DNA of 64,000 nt, from assembly GCA_936450465.1 (NCBI GenBank), contig OW388300.1, positions 54,898,035-54,962,034 of the forward strand, in the 5' to 3' direction. Under the pieces are notes generated by a model. The model did no database searches. It was not told the origin of the DNA and saw only the letters and a program-made list of their open reading frames with translations. The translations under genes and the position numbers were made by a program. This document shows, one piece after another, positions 33,174-43,821 of this stretch. This DNA is from Gibbula magus (Eukaryota; Mollusca; Gastropoda; Trochida; Trochidae). Position 1 is the first letter of the stretch; each line of letters begins with the position of its first letter.

Positions 33174-36100
33174 CTACCCGGTCAGACTATTGTAGAGTCT
33201 CCCCAGTGGTGTCAGCTTGGAGGAGTCCGCCTCAAGGAGACTGTTGGCCTTGTCGATGAAGCTGTTCCCATGCTTGATCCGGGCCTGGTACCAGGAGTAC
33301 CTGTAGACGAAGGGCGCCCTCTCTAGGCGGGGGATCAGGCCTCTCATGTAGTGTTCAATGTGGGTCAGGGATGTGCTTCTTGGACACGCGAACTCCGTCA
33401 GCCACACAGGCTTCTTGTAGCGGGCATGCACAGTCTCCAGGAAGCGCATGTCGTTCTCTATACCACACGTGTAGGAGTGCACAGCCACATAGTCAATGGT
33501 ACAGTTGTGACAGGCTGCAAAAAACTCGTCGAGCCACTTGAGAGTCTCCTCTGTGCACTGGGAGCTTCCGCTATGAGGGACACATCTCGCTGGGGCGGGA
33601 CTCACCATCTTCACGCCGTGGACGGTGGCCTGTGACGACAGAATGAGGTAAGAATTAACTTTCGTGATCTAATTCAAAGTCCATGCTGACATACAAAAGA
33701 AATTGTTTTACAGTGGAGCATTGAACTTTAGGGACGATACCACATCTGACATTATTTGCGTCATTTCGTCTTGTTACGTAGACATTGATATGTTTCTTCA
33801 ATTCATCATGCATTTTAGAATTACTCTTTACCCGCAATTTTTCTCTTTTAAACATCTTCCCAGCTTGATTTGTGATTCACAAGCAATAAATAACATCCTC
33901 TTTGTTCAGACCACTGATTATAGGAGATTTGTTTGAATCTTGCCTGGATATGCTGCCAGTGGGAGGCAGCAGCTGTAGGAGTCATGTGGGACTGGTCCTT
34001 GTGGTTGGGTTCGTTGAATCCCAGCAGGTACTTGGAGGAGCTGGGGAAGTTGACGTGTTGCCCCCAGTACCCCCACACCATGGGCACGAACTCCCCGCGG
34101 GTCGGGCATCCTGTCAGCAGGGTGTTGTGCGCTGCCAAACCCCAGTCATACCTGCAGGAGAATCCATCATCGATACACTTGCCAGTCAAACACTATATAC
34201 TATACTGATGTACTGATTACAATGTAGCGCATATACTTAATGACTTTCTAGTTTTAGAAAAGCATTACCAACTTCCCCTGCTAGTCATAAATTACGCACC
34301 TCTCCATAAATGGCTATTCCAGTTACTTTGCTGTGATAGCAGAGCGGTACAACTGAACATTTGCCAGTGATGGAGGCTGGCGCAAATGACTTTCGGGGGA
34401 ACAAAACCCTTATCATCAGAATGAATTCGGCTTCAAATCATGTATATATAATCCCGACAAGAGAGGCTATATCTTACTGACTGTGTATTCTATAAAATCA
34501 AGAAATTGAGAATCTCTCCAGAGGTATTAACCGTTAGCCATCCTGCTTGATATTATATTCATAATGGCAAATCAGAAGCTTGACTTCTGTAATTTGATGA
34601 GAGATCAAAGCCCGCGCTAATGCGCAGTTTGCTACTTCCAGATGACAGGGGTATGTCATATATGGCAGGGATCCCTGCCCACAGCAGGCTGGACCTTAAA
34701 TGGTATTTGATAACTGAAGAAGAAGAAGCAACATACAAATCATATCTTCATATGTAGGAACTGTAAGAAACTGTTGTTGTTCGGGGAGAATTAATTACAC
34801 CTATACTCCCGCACTAACATGCACCAGTTTCCATCACTGGCTAACTTAAGCCTTGCCACAATTCTCTAACTTCCCATGTGCTAGTAAGGTGAGGTGAGTT
34901 GGGGTTTAACGCCGCTTTCAAAAGTATTTCACTTATATCGCGGCTGCTACTATTACGGCAGGGAGAAGGCCAGGTTGCTAAACTTTGCAGTGAAACCTGC
35001 GAGCAGCGGCTGGAACTAGCGAAACATGGGTTGTACTGCACCGAAATTCAGTGTAGCATTGCACCCAAACATTAGTGCGAGCCATGGCTTAGCGGAAAGT
35101 TCATGTTACACTGAATTCGTTAAAGGTCGGAATCCACCCGTGAAACTGTTCTTCTATAAGCTCTTCTATAAGCAACTGTACAACAACACCCTCGAGAGAC
35201 TGCTTGACAACCACGCTCCTCAAACAACACGAAACATCACCATTAGACCTACATCAAACTGGATGACTGATGACGTTTTCAAAGCTAAGCACAAACGACG
35301 GTCTGCTGAACGTAGATGGAGGTCGAGCAAACTTGAGGTAGATAGACAGATTTACCAAACTGCCAGAAATGAAGTCAATAACCTCATCAAAAAAGCAAAA
35401 CAAGCTCATATTGCTAAAAAGATAGAAGAAAGTAAAGGAAACAACAGACTGTTAATTGCTCTAACAAAGACACTAACGGATCCACAAACATCGTCCGCAA
35501 TACCTTCTCAAGATGAGTCCAGACAACGTGCAGAGGAATATGCTGAATTCTTCATTACGAAAGTCAAGAACATTCGTGAAGACATAGCTAAACATCAACA
35601 ATGTAGCAACAATCCCCTAGAACAGGATCAACCATTTTGCAGAACACAGCTTCTTGCATTTCAACCAGCAGACGTCCAAGAGGTTATAGACACTGTTATA
35701 TCTGCACCTTGTAAATCTTGTGAATTGGATCCCATACCAACCTGGCTCCTCAGAAACTGTCTGGAATCATGCAAATGTCTTGTTTCATCAGTCGTCAATG
35801 CCTCCCTCCAAGAAGGCTCAGTACCGACATGTTTAAAAGAAGCCGTCATCAGACCACTCCTAAAGAAGCAGAATCTTGAGACGTGTGAACCAAAGAATTA
35901 CAGGCCTGTTTCTAAATTACCCTTTCTGTCAAAGGTGTTGGAGAAAGTTGTTCTCAGACGGTTGAAGATTCGTGTGAACTTTCATCAGATAAATGAAATC
36001 TTCCAGTCAGCTTATAAAGAAAAACACAGCACAGAAACAGCTCTGCTCAGAGTTCAGAATGATATCATGACTCATATGGACAAGCAAGAGGTTGTGCTGC

Positions 36101-39100
36101 TAGTGTTGCTTGATCTTTCAGCGGCATTTGACACTGTGGACCACACTATTCTCCTGCACAGGCTAGAACACACGCTAGGAATCACAGGAACAGCACTACA
36201 GTGGTTCGAATCCTATCTGTCAAATAGAACAATGAAAGTCAAGGTCCATAATGAGACTTCATCCATCAGAAAAATCAAGTTTGGTGTTCCACAAGGGTCG
36301 GTACTCGGCCCGATTCTGTTTTCACTATACATTCTCCCAATAGGCAATATCATCCGAAGGCACAACCTGAAATTCCATGGTTATGCAGACGATAACCAGC
36401 TGTATATAGGAATAATACCAACTGAGGTTGAACAAGAAAATAAGTTATGGAGAGTTGTATTGCTGATCTCAAGATATGGATGATCAATAACTTTCTAAAG
36501 CTCAATGATGACAAATCAGAGTTCATGATCATTGGAACTAGGCAGCAACTTCGTAAAATTGGCGATTGTAGTCTTACTGTTGGTGATCAGACTATCTGCC
36601 CTGTGCCCCAAGTGAAGAACGTTGTGCTCCAATCTTCAATGTCACCAGAGTCTCATGCTCTAACAACAGCAAGATCAGCGACCTTCCATCTCCGCCGAAT
36701 AGGAAAAATTCGCCGCTATTTGGACATAAACACAACCAAACTCTTAGTTCAGTCGTACGTCATCTCACGACTGGACTACTGCAACTTCCCTCCCAACTCC
36801 TGTCCATCATCTTCAGCTTGTACAAAACAGAGCCGCCAGAGTCATCACTAGGACTAAATGCCGGGAACACATCACCCCGGTGCTGAGGTCACTACACTGG
36901 CTTCCAGTCAAAAGGAGAATATAATACAAACTTATCTGCATCACCTACTCGACTCTCTACGACATTCATTCACCAGATTATATTAAGGACTTAATCGAAA
37001 TTTACCGTCCAACTCGTGTCTTGAGATCTGAGAAAAGAGACTGCCTAAAAATACCAGCTACAAAAACATCTATGGGAGATAGAGCTTTCACCAGCTTTAT
37101 GGAACTCTCTACCTGTAGAACTGAGATCAGTGTCTTCCTTGAAAACTTTCAGGAGCCAGCTCAAGACTCACCTCTTCCAAGCTACCTACTAGCTTCCTTT
37201 CTTTCTCTGGACAGCGCCACTGAGCAGCATTAGTTGGACATTAGGCGCTTACACAAATGCATTATTATTATTATTAAAAATTCACCGATTCAAATACCCT
37301 TGATTTTCATGTACGTTACTCTGGCATATCTCCAAAAGATCCGCACTACGACAACCAAAGTCTGAATGGTCCTTTATACCGCCAGACAGCCTTTCAACTA
37401 AACGACCTCAGCTGCCTTACGATCTATCGTAGTCATTGTTAATTGATGGGTCTGCTGTTGATTGAGATCCATAAGTAGAAGTCACGTGACCATCTAACCT
37501 AGTTTAATCCAGTCCAATACCGCTTATGTATAATCTCCATCCAACCGTAGGAGATTATGAGAATTATGCACCAAAGTCGACTTGAATGGAGAGGGATCGT
37601 CTCCCTCTCGGTGTATTCAATAAAATCATCATAACGGCAAATCCTATGATAAACTCGAAGTGCCTGGGGATGAATTCCTGCAGTAGAGTCATTAGAAGTT
37701 TAGCACCACTTCTATTACATGGACACCGCAGTACAGCACATACAAATTTAACTTTCTGATGAATTGACTGGATCGAGATAGGCATTAAAATGAACAGAAA
37801 CTCGGGCTGCAAACACAGATAGACGAGCTTCTCGTCCTGCCAGACTAATGACTCATGATTTCATTATTGCTGACGTCTCAGAGGATATCTAATAGTGAAG
37901 TAATTTCACCTACTTTTTATCTGGGTGAATACCATGTAATTTGCATTTCCTTAGCACGCCACATTACTCGCCATGCACCGACAAAGCAACAATCATGGTG
38001 TCTGCATGATGTCTGCATGATGTCTGTATGGTGTCTACATGGCGTCTAAGTGGTGTCTATACTGTGTCTACATTGTGTGTGCATGGTGTCTACATGTGTC
38101 TACAAGGGGCGTCTACAGATATATTATCGAGAAATCGAGAAATTTGCATTTCCTTGGCACGCCACATTACTCGCCATGCATTGACAAAGCAACATGGTGT
38201 CTACATTGTATGATGGTGTCTGCATGATGTCTGCATGATGTCTGTATGGTATCTGCATGATGTCTGCATGATCTCTGTATGGTGTCTACATGGCGTCTAA
38301 GTGGTGTCTATATGGCGTCTACATGGCGTCTAAGTGGTGTCTATACTGTGTCTACATTGTGTGTGCATGGTGTCTACATGTGTCTACAAGGGGCGGCTAC
38401 AGATATATTATCGAGAAATCTATAGTTTATTTCCATGAACCTTTGGTTGATGAACAGACACGAAGGGATCTGTAACGTGTATCAAAATTGCCCTGTGAGT
38501 GTAATAAAAGAAGTTGACATTATAATGTATAACATTCAGTGAAGGATGACATCGTAATTTATCAGACCCATGTTAGTGGTAATCCTACGGATAAACGAGT
38601 TGTAGGCGAGTTGGATAAACACTTACAAGGGTCTGATAAATTACGAAGTCACCCGAACAAACTGAGTGTTATAACATATTTATCATACCGCATGTCTCAA
38701 AATATCATTAAAAAAACAAAGAATTTTTTTGACAGAAAACAGTTGATCGATCGACAAACTATGACCTTTAACTTGTGTCACGTGACATGGAATGATTGAC
38801 TTGGATGCATGCTTTATTCATGTTGCGGGATATAAAACATCACCCTCGGGAATATTTATCAACCCGTATTACGGTGTTATTGATATTTGTTAATGAGTTA
38901 GGATAAGACGTTTTAGATGCGCATATGAGATCGAACCCTTGGTGCATTTCGTCATCTTCCGTATCGGCGCAATAGCGTACTCTTGCACAAAGAAGTTAAC
39001 GATAATGTGATGATGACTGGCGCCAGTTAAATCTTGTGTAAAAGTTGTCTAACCTGTACTTACCGTTGGACACTTATTAAACATTTACAGAAAAAAACAT

Positions 39101-39638
39101 ACGAAACTATTCGATACCGTTACTGTTAATTGAGTTTGAATTTAAACTCTATTATAGAATAAGAATCACTTCACCTGAAGTAAAACAAGCTTTGCTAAAA
39201 TGTTTCAGAGAAAGCCAACCTTGATATACGCACACAGATAACTTTCATACACAAGTAGGTGAAGGAACTTTCGGAACGTAATTGTCCATGCAAGAGGACG
39301 ATATTAGGCCAAATCACAAAAGTGCGACCTGTAGCTACAACTTGCGGTGTTCAACCTGCGGTGACTACATGTATGTTTATCATGGAGGGATGTATCAACT
39401 CAAGCTTACTCACTCTACAACGGAGTTGATCAACCTGGTGGTGTTACAAAAGTCGCAAGGTGGGAACGGGCCTATAGCTTGTCTATACATACCACCAGGA
39501 CACGCCGTGTAGCGCCTGAGTGTCGTTACAGTGGTACTCCTTCATATAGAGACACACCCCCTTCTTCTTGGTGCAAGCCACGGACGTCATCAGCACCGCC
39601 ATCAGCATGGGTACCAGGCAGTATCCAAACTTCGCCAT
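33174..39638 (-). CDS. Secreted GH128 / Asl1-like glycoside hydrolase, gene B1 (3 exons, 269 aa)
   Basis: Tandem duplicate of A1, all frames intact. Minus-strand exons are 39,638-39,493, 34,151-33,944 and 33,629-33,174 (146+208+456 nt, TAG stop). Exon 1 encodes the signal peptide and the CTKKKGVCL and EYHCNDTQALHGVSW segments. Exon 2 has the predicted acid/base Glu96 (GFNEPNHKDQS) and exon 3 the predicted nucleophile Glu197 (VWLTEFACP). Intron 2 keeps the GC donor seen in A1 (CAG/GCAAGA). Intron 1 (5.3 kb) contains an antisense LINE fragment. Conserved Cys pairs suggest a disulphide-rich extracellular enzyme. Role in beta-1,3-glucan digestion or defence is family-level inference. Confidence 0.88.
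34269..34405. mobile_element. Short MITE-like repeat, unit B copy
   Basis: Duplicate of 17,219-17,373 (CCAACTTCCCC at left, CCAGTGATGGAGGCTGG inside). Confidence 0.5.
34888..35126 (-). repeat. SINE family 1 copy, minus strand
   Basis: GTTGGGGTTTAACGCCGCTT at left and GAAATTCAGTGTAGCATTG inside. Counterpart of 19,380-19,622. Confidence 0.8.
35166..37276 (+). mobile_element. CR1/L2-like non-LTR retrotransposon, 5'-truncated and frameshifted
   Basis: The plus-strand reverse transcriptase is open to 36,483, with motifs LDLSAAFDTVDH, FGVPQGSVLGPILFSLY and HGYADDNQLYI. It then continues in another frame (NNFLKLNDDKSEFMIIG, 36,447-36,851; SYVISRLDYCN), with a TAA stop near 36,920 and the final segment at 37,021-37,233. 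The endonuclease domain is absent. The 3' end is an (ATT)n tail at 37,259-37,275, as in L2/CR1-group LINEs. Unit A lacks it (junction near 20,227). Upstream codons to 35,026 belong to a SINE, not to the element. Inactive copy. Confidence 0.9.
37994..38400 (+). repeat. GGTGTCTACAT-type minisatellite, expanded in unit B
   Basis: Two blocks (37,994-38,110 and 38,192-38,400) separated by a repeat of flanking sequence (TTTGCATTTCCTTGGCACGC), implying a local duplication of about 200 bp relative to unit A. Confidence 0.8.
38556..38645. repeat. Hairpin, unit B copy
   Basis: Counterpart of 24,346-24,430 with arm changes (an extra CCTACGGATAA). The apex ACGAGTTGTAGGCGAGT is kept. Confidence 0.55.
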
Positions 39639-39902
39639 CGTTAACTGTATTAAAAACGCCAAGCTGTGAATATTGACGCCGTGTTTCGTCGATGGTAACT
39701 GCTTTATGAAAATTAATATATTATAAAATATATATAGAGTTTATATGAAAACCAAAATAATATTAATCCTATTCAACGAAACCGATATACATGTAGGCGT
39801 TTGAGGACATGTCTGCTAAGTAACACCGTTGGAAATACTATGTCGTAGTCTGTTCTTGTTTTTTTCGTTTTTGAAACAGTGAGACAACAAAATGAAGAAC
39901 AA

Positions 39903-40035
39903 TTTTATGGATATACAACCTCTTTGTTCTGTGTAGGCCTACATACAATATAAGAAGCTGTGTAGCCTACACAGAATAAAGAAGTTGTATATCCATAAAC
40001 TTGTTCACCGCAACTTCTAGAATGCCCACCCAAAG
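39903..40035. mobile_element. Inverted Penelope-like terminal remnant, unit B copy
   Basis: Same hairpin and CACCGCAACTTCTAGAATGC end as 25,680-25,829. Confidence 0.5.
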
Positions 40036-40042
40036 ATGTTAA

Positions 40043-40532
40043 AGATACATCCATTGTGTTCCATACAATTTTATTTCGTTTAATACGTGCCAACGTACGA
40101 AATGTGCTGCTATCAGTTGAACCCATTTCACTCAACTTGCATATTCATCCCCAATCGTCAAATATATCACATTTACTACTTGCCAATTTAAATCAAGAAA
40201 TATCATTATACATGTGCAGAAACCGAAACTACACGACCGACGTACATGCACAGTAGTTATAAGACTTTTTAAACATTATCAACAAAAAAATGTCCTTTTG
40301 TCTGTTGTAAAATGAGTTTCGAAAATTACGTTTGACTGATTGACGCGCGCCACAAGCGGTGCATTTTCCGGATTTCGATCAGAAATCGACACTTTTACCT
40401 TTATATCACCTGTATACTGAATCGAATTTCATCAAAATGGCAATTTTCGGCAAAATTCATTTCTTCTCGATAAAATAACACTATTTATAACGTTTGGCAT
40501 ATGTGACCCCAAACAAGACAATGGATATACCT
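40043..40532. mobile_element. TTAA-type MITE, complete copy (490 bp)
   Basis: TTAA at 40,039-40,042 and 40,533-40,536. The ends are AGATACATCCATTGTGTT and, as reverse complement of the right end, AGGTATATCCATTGTCTT. Homologous to the outer element at 2725-4552. Confidence 0.8.
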
Positions 40533-41126
40533 TTAATGAGATAGCAACCCGTAGCAGTGTCAAATAATGAAGAGTCGAGGGAGATTCATCAAACTGTCAC
40601 ACCGTGTTTCAGGGTAGTGTGGAGGAGACGGGGTGAATAGTTTACACTAATGTTTAATTATAAGACAGTTGTAGATTATTAGTTCCACGATTCCTTCATT
40701 CAATTCCAACATAAATGATCAAGAATTATTCCAGACCAGTTGTCTGGAAAGCGTGACACGTAGATACTTAAATGGTTCTAGGTTAGACACTGCCCGATAA
40801 GACTGTAGATCAATACTATTAGAAGAACATTTGTTTGAAGAGTGATGTTGTAAAATAAAAAGTCATTTTCATTGAACCTCTCCGGAAAAACAAAAAAGGA
40901 ACGTGAAAATGTCTAATTAATCTAACCTGAAGTGTTCCAAGCTCTGCGCAAAGCTGGTAACTTACATAACGTTATCTATTTTAAGAAAAATAGGTGGGAA
41001 ATAGCATAATGGCGTTGATTTCTTGAGAAAACCAGACTAGATATAACACTTTCGATCTGTGATTCTAGATAACGCTCCTGTGTACCAATATGAAACGTGT
41101 GTTTATTCGAACCATGATGAGTGTAC

Positions 41127-41683
41127 TTAGAGGCAATGGCAATCTAACACTAGAAACGTATCTTTACAAACTACCTTGACATGACACGTGGTCCCGTGCA
41201 TTGCCCATTTGACCGCCATTAGATAAGTTCAGCAACAATGGGCGCGGCTTGCTGGATGGATGGGTTATCCGCTTCATTGCTGGATAAAGTGAGAGTGTGA
41301 GGGTGATTCCCTGCCCCACACTGAGGCATGATTTGAGAGACCTATGGTAACTTCCTGGATACTTGGCCTTACTCAAAATGTGCCTCTGTTCACCTTGCAC
41401 TAAACATGGGTACCGGGTAAAGGCTGTGTTGGAGTCGGTTGAAACCGGGATACTAATGTTGGTAGCGCATTGTGCATGTACTAGTGGGTAGAAAACGTCA
41501 TATACATATAAATATTATTATTCATTTTACTGAATATGTTGCTGAAACCGGAGGAGGATAAAGTAATTAGACTTAGTGATTAGAATCACTTCTGACTTAA
41601 ACTTGGTCTATCAAGTGACTAATGAATTTAGCCATGAGAAAATTTTTGCAAATTATGAAAACGACTGAGATAGATGGTGCGTT
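41127..41683. other. Unit-B-specific insertion, no gene recognised
   Basis: Sequence absent from unit A (junction near 27,060). A 78-codon minus-strand ORF at 41,164-41,400 has no recognisable family and is probably chance. Confidence 0.45.
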
Positions 41684-42350
41684 AATGGGTAAAACACCTC
41701 ATTACACGACCCAAAAAATGCCGTATCGATAGAAAAGGCTATTCGTATTAGAAGACAAATATTTATGGATGATCAACTTCTTTATTAACAATAGCGACGT
41801 TGCGGTATAGCTGAAGCCGTGCATATTGTTAGACATAAGCCCTCTATGAATAGGGATCAAGGCTATTTCATCCCATCAGCTTACAACCGCTTAATCCACA
41901 AATGATTAATCCAATCTACTCACTCTGGCTTCCACCTCCACCACTAATTGGTACCCTCACCCTATCTTTGTCCTCTCATCCGCCCCCCTGACAAATTAAC
42001 TTACTACTCTCTGGTTTCCTTGTTATCACAACTTCACTTGTTCAACCATTTATGTCATTGTTACCTCATCTTGTTGTATTTGTTATCTCTTTATCATACC
42101 AACATGTATCCTGTATATAACCTGCTGTTTCACCATCTCTTCCATATGCTTGATAACGGTATAAGGATCTATACCGAAACGTCGCTATTGTTAATAAAGA
42201 AGTTGATCATCCATAAATATTTGTCTTCTTCATCACACGAACTTCTAGAATGCCTCTCAAACAGTATTCGTATTAGAAAAATGGGTAAAACACCTCATTA
42301 TACGACCCAAAACGCCGTATCCATAGAAAAGGCTATTCGTATTAGAAAAA
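41684..42350. mobile_element. Inverted-repeat retroelement remnant with hammerhead-like motif
   Basis: The left end TATTTATGGATGATCAACTT (41,759) and the right end AAGAAGTTGATCATCCATAA (42,199) are inverted, with TTTATTAACAATAGCGACGT inside. The element is bracketed by ~70-bp direct copies (ATGGGTAAAACACCTCATTA at about 41,690 and 42,281). The ACTTCTAGAATGCC end is shared with 25,680-25,829. I infer a Penelope-like LTR pair in inverted orientation; no protein is encoded. Confidence 0.6.
42142..42190 (+). ncRNA. Degenerate type I hammerhead ribozyme motif
   Basis: Core strand TTGATAA (42,150-42,156; consensus CTGATGA). Stem II GGTATA/TATACC closes a 6-nt loop (42,158-42,175), then GAAAC (42,176-42,180) and the cleavage triplet GTC (42,181-42,183). 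Stem I can pair ATA-GC with GC-TAT around one bulge. There is almost no stem III, as in the minimal hammerheads described in Penelope-like elements. The C3 and G8 substitutions make it probably inactive. Confidence 0.45.
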
Positions 42351-42423
42351 AAAATTCGACGTATGAAGTGACAGTGGTGTGGAAGTCTTCAGTGTGAGAA
42401 GTAGATTTGTAGGCCTGAGAAAT

Positions 42424-42480
42424 TTAGTTGAGTTGAGTTGAGTTGGGGATTAACGCCGCTTTCAAGAGTATTTCACTTAT
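42424..42480 (-). repeat. SINE family 1 tail fragment
   Basis: TTGGGGATTAACGCCGCTTT and AAGAGTATTTCACTTAT, minus-strand SINE tail. Confidence 0.75.
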
Positions 42481-43275
42481 ATATATATAAGAGAAAATGA
42501 GACTGAACACATCAAAACGGCTGCTCGATGGGAAATAGACTCACATGCCTTAACCGAACCCCGTACCTTCGTTTAAGAACTCTTTTATTGAGTTAGGAGT
42601 ATTATTTAGCAATTCGTAACACTAAGTCTTATTTATATTTTTTGACTTTATCACTTTATGTCAGTAAGAAAATCGTGCTACATCACCTTTAAGGAAAAGA
42701 ATTATCTGTTCACTTATAGGAATGACACTACTCACTTTACAAAACCAATATTAACGTTTCCCGGTATATGTAAATCTGATCTTTGAGGGTAAAATACAAG
42801 GGTTGTTGTGAAAGCAAATAAGTGAGATTATTGGAAATGAATTGTCATTAGAAAATAGTTCATAATTGTTGTACCATGCCAGACTCAATATTATTTTTTT
42901 ATATCATTTTCCTCATGCTTATCAGACAACTTTTCGCAGTAAAAATTATGTTTTTGCAATACTTTCTCACCTGTTTATGTACATGTGGTGGATTTAAATA
43001 GTTATGACCATTTTTCAATACCGGCGCTACTAGTTTGAATCATTCAGTCATTGAAATCAACGATACCTTCACTTTCTCTAACCGACGTAATCAGTATCTT
43101 CTCTTTAGAGAAGCTTCATGGCGATACACTATAAACAGGAGACTATCTCAAGGAACACAATGAGGATAACGATTTTGCATAATTTTAATCCTAAAATACC
43201 AAAAATGGTCAAATACAAATATACAAACCTGAATTCACTCAAAGCCAAACTAACTCTAACAGTCCCCATACTCTA

Positions 43276-43502
43276 CAACTTCCCAATGCAAGGCATAACT
43301 CTTGTCAGTCTCCATTACTGGCTGATTTAGGCCTTGCAGTATTTCCTTAAGAAATCTGTGTTTAGAAATCCAGGCCCGCTATGCATTTCTGGTGCAGCGA
43401 TTCACTATCTTGACACAACAAAGCGAGGGATATACCGCAAGGGTTAAATCAGCTAGTAATGCAGACTGGCAAGAGTTACGTATGCCCTGCGTTTGGAAGT
43501 TG
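43276..43502. mobile_element. 227-bp MITE with ~55-bp TIR and 9-bp TSD
   Basis: Ends CAACTTCCCAATGCAAGGCA and, as complement of the right end, CAACTTCCAAACGCAGGGCA; the similarity continues to GCTGATTTA. Flanked by CATACTCTA on both sides. Unit A has the single site CCCCATACTCTAATAC near 27,523. It belongs to the family also seen at 17,219, 34,269 and 49,490. Confidence 0.88.
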
Positions 43503-43821
43503 CATACTCTAATACAATGATAAAATACGTTATACCTTTCGAATAAAGATGGTGCAGAGGATTAGATGTTTTTATGATATCACTTAAATTATAACTGCGA
43601 AATATCACGAATGTAAACAGCTATTGCACCATGTTATAAACAATAGTTTTGACATGGCCTTGGTCATGTTATGTTGACAAGAATTCACAATGTTGCTGTA
43701 CATTTGGAACTGAATAATAAAGACATCAATCTGACTACGAAACATACTTTAGTTAGCATTACTATTAAAATACCAAGCAGTTTGCATTGATTTAAGACAG
43801 CAATCCCAATGATATAGTAGT

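Noticed and set aside
35026..35165. N-terminal 45 codons of the RT ORF as true protein start
   Set aside because: This stretch is a SINE and unique flank shared with unit A; the LINE begins near 35,166.
41164..41400. 78-codon minus-strand ORF in a unit-B insertion
   Set aside because: No known family, no homologue in unit A, and length expected by chance.
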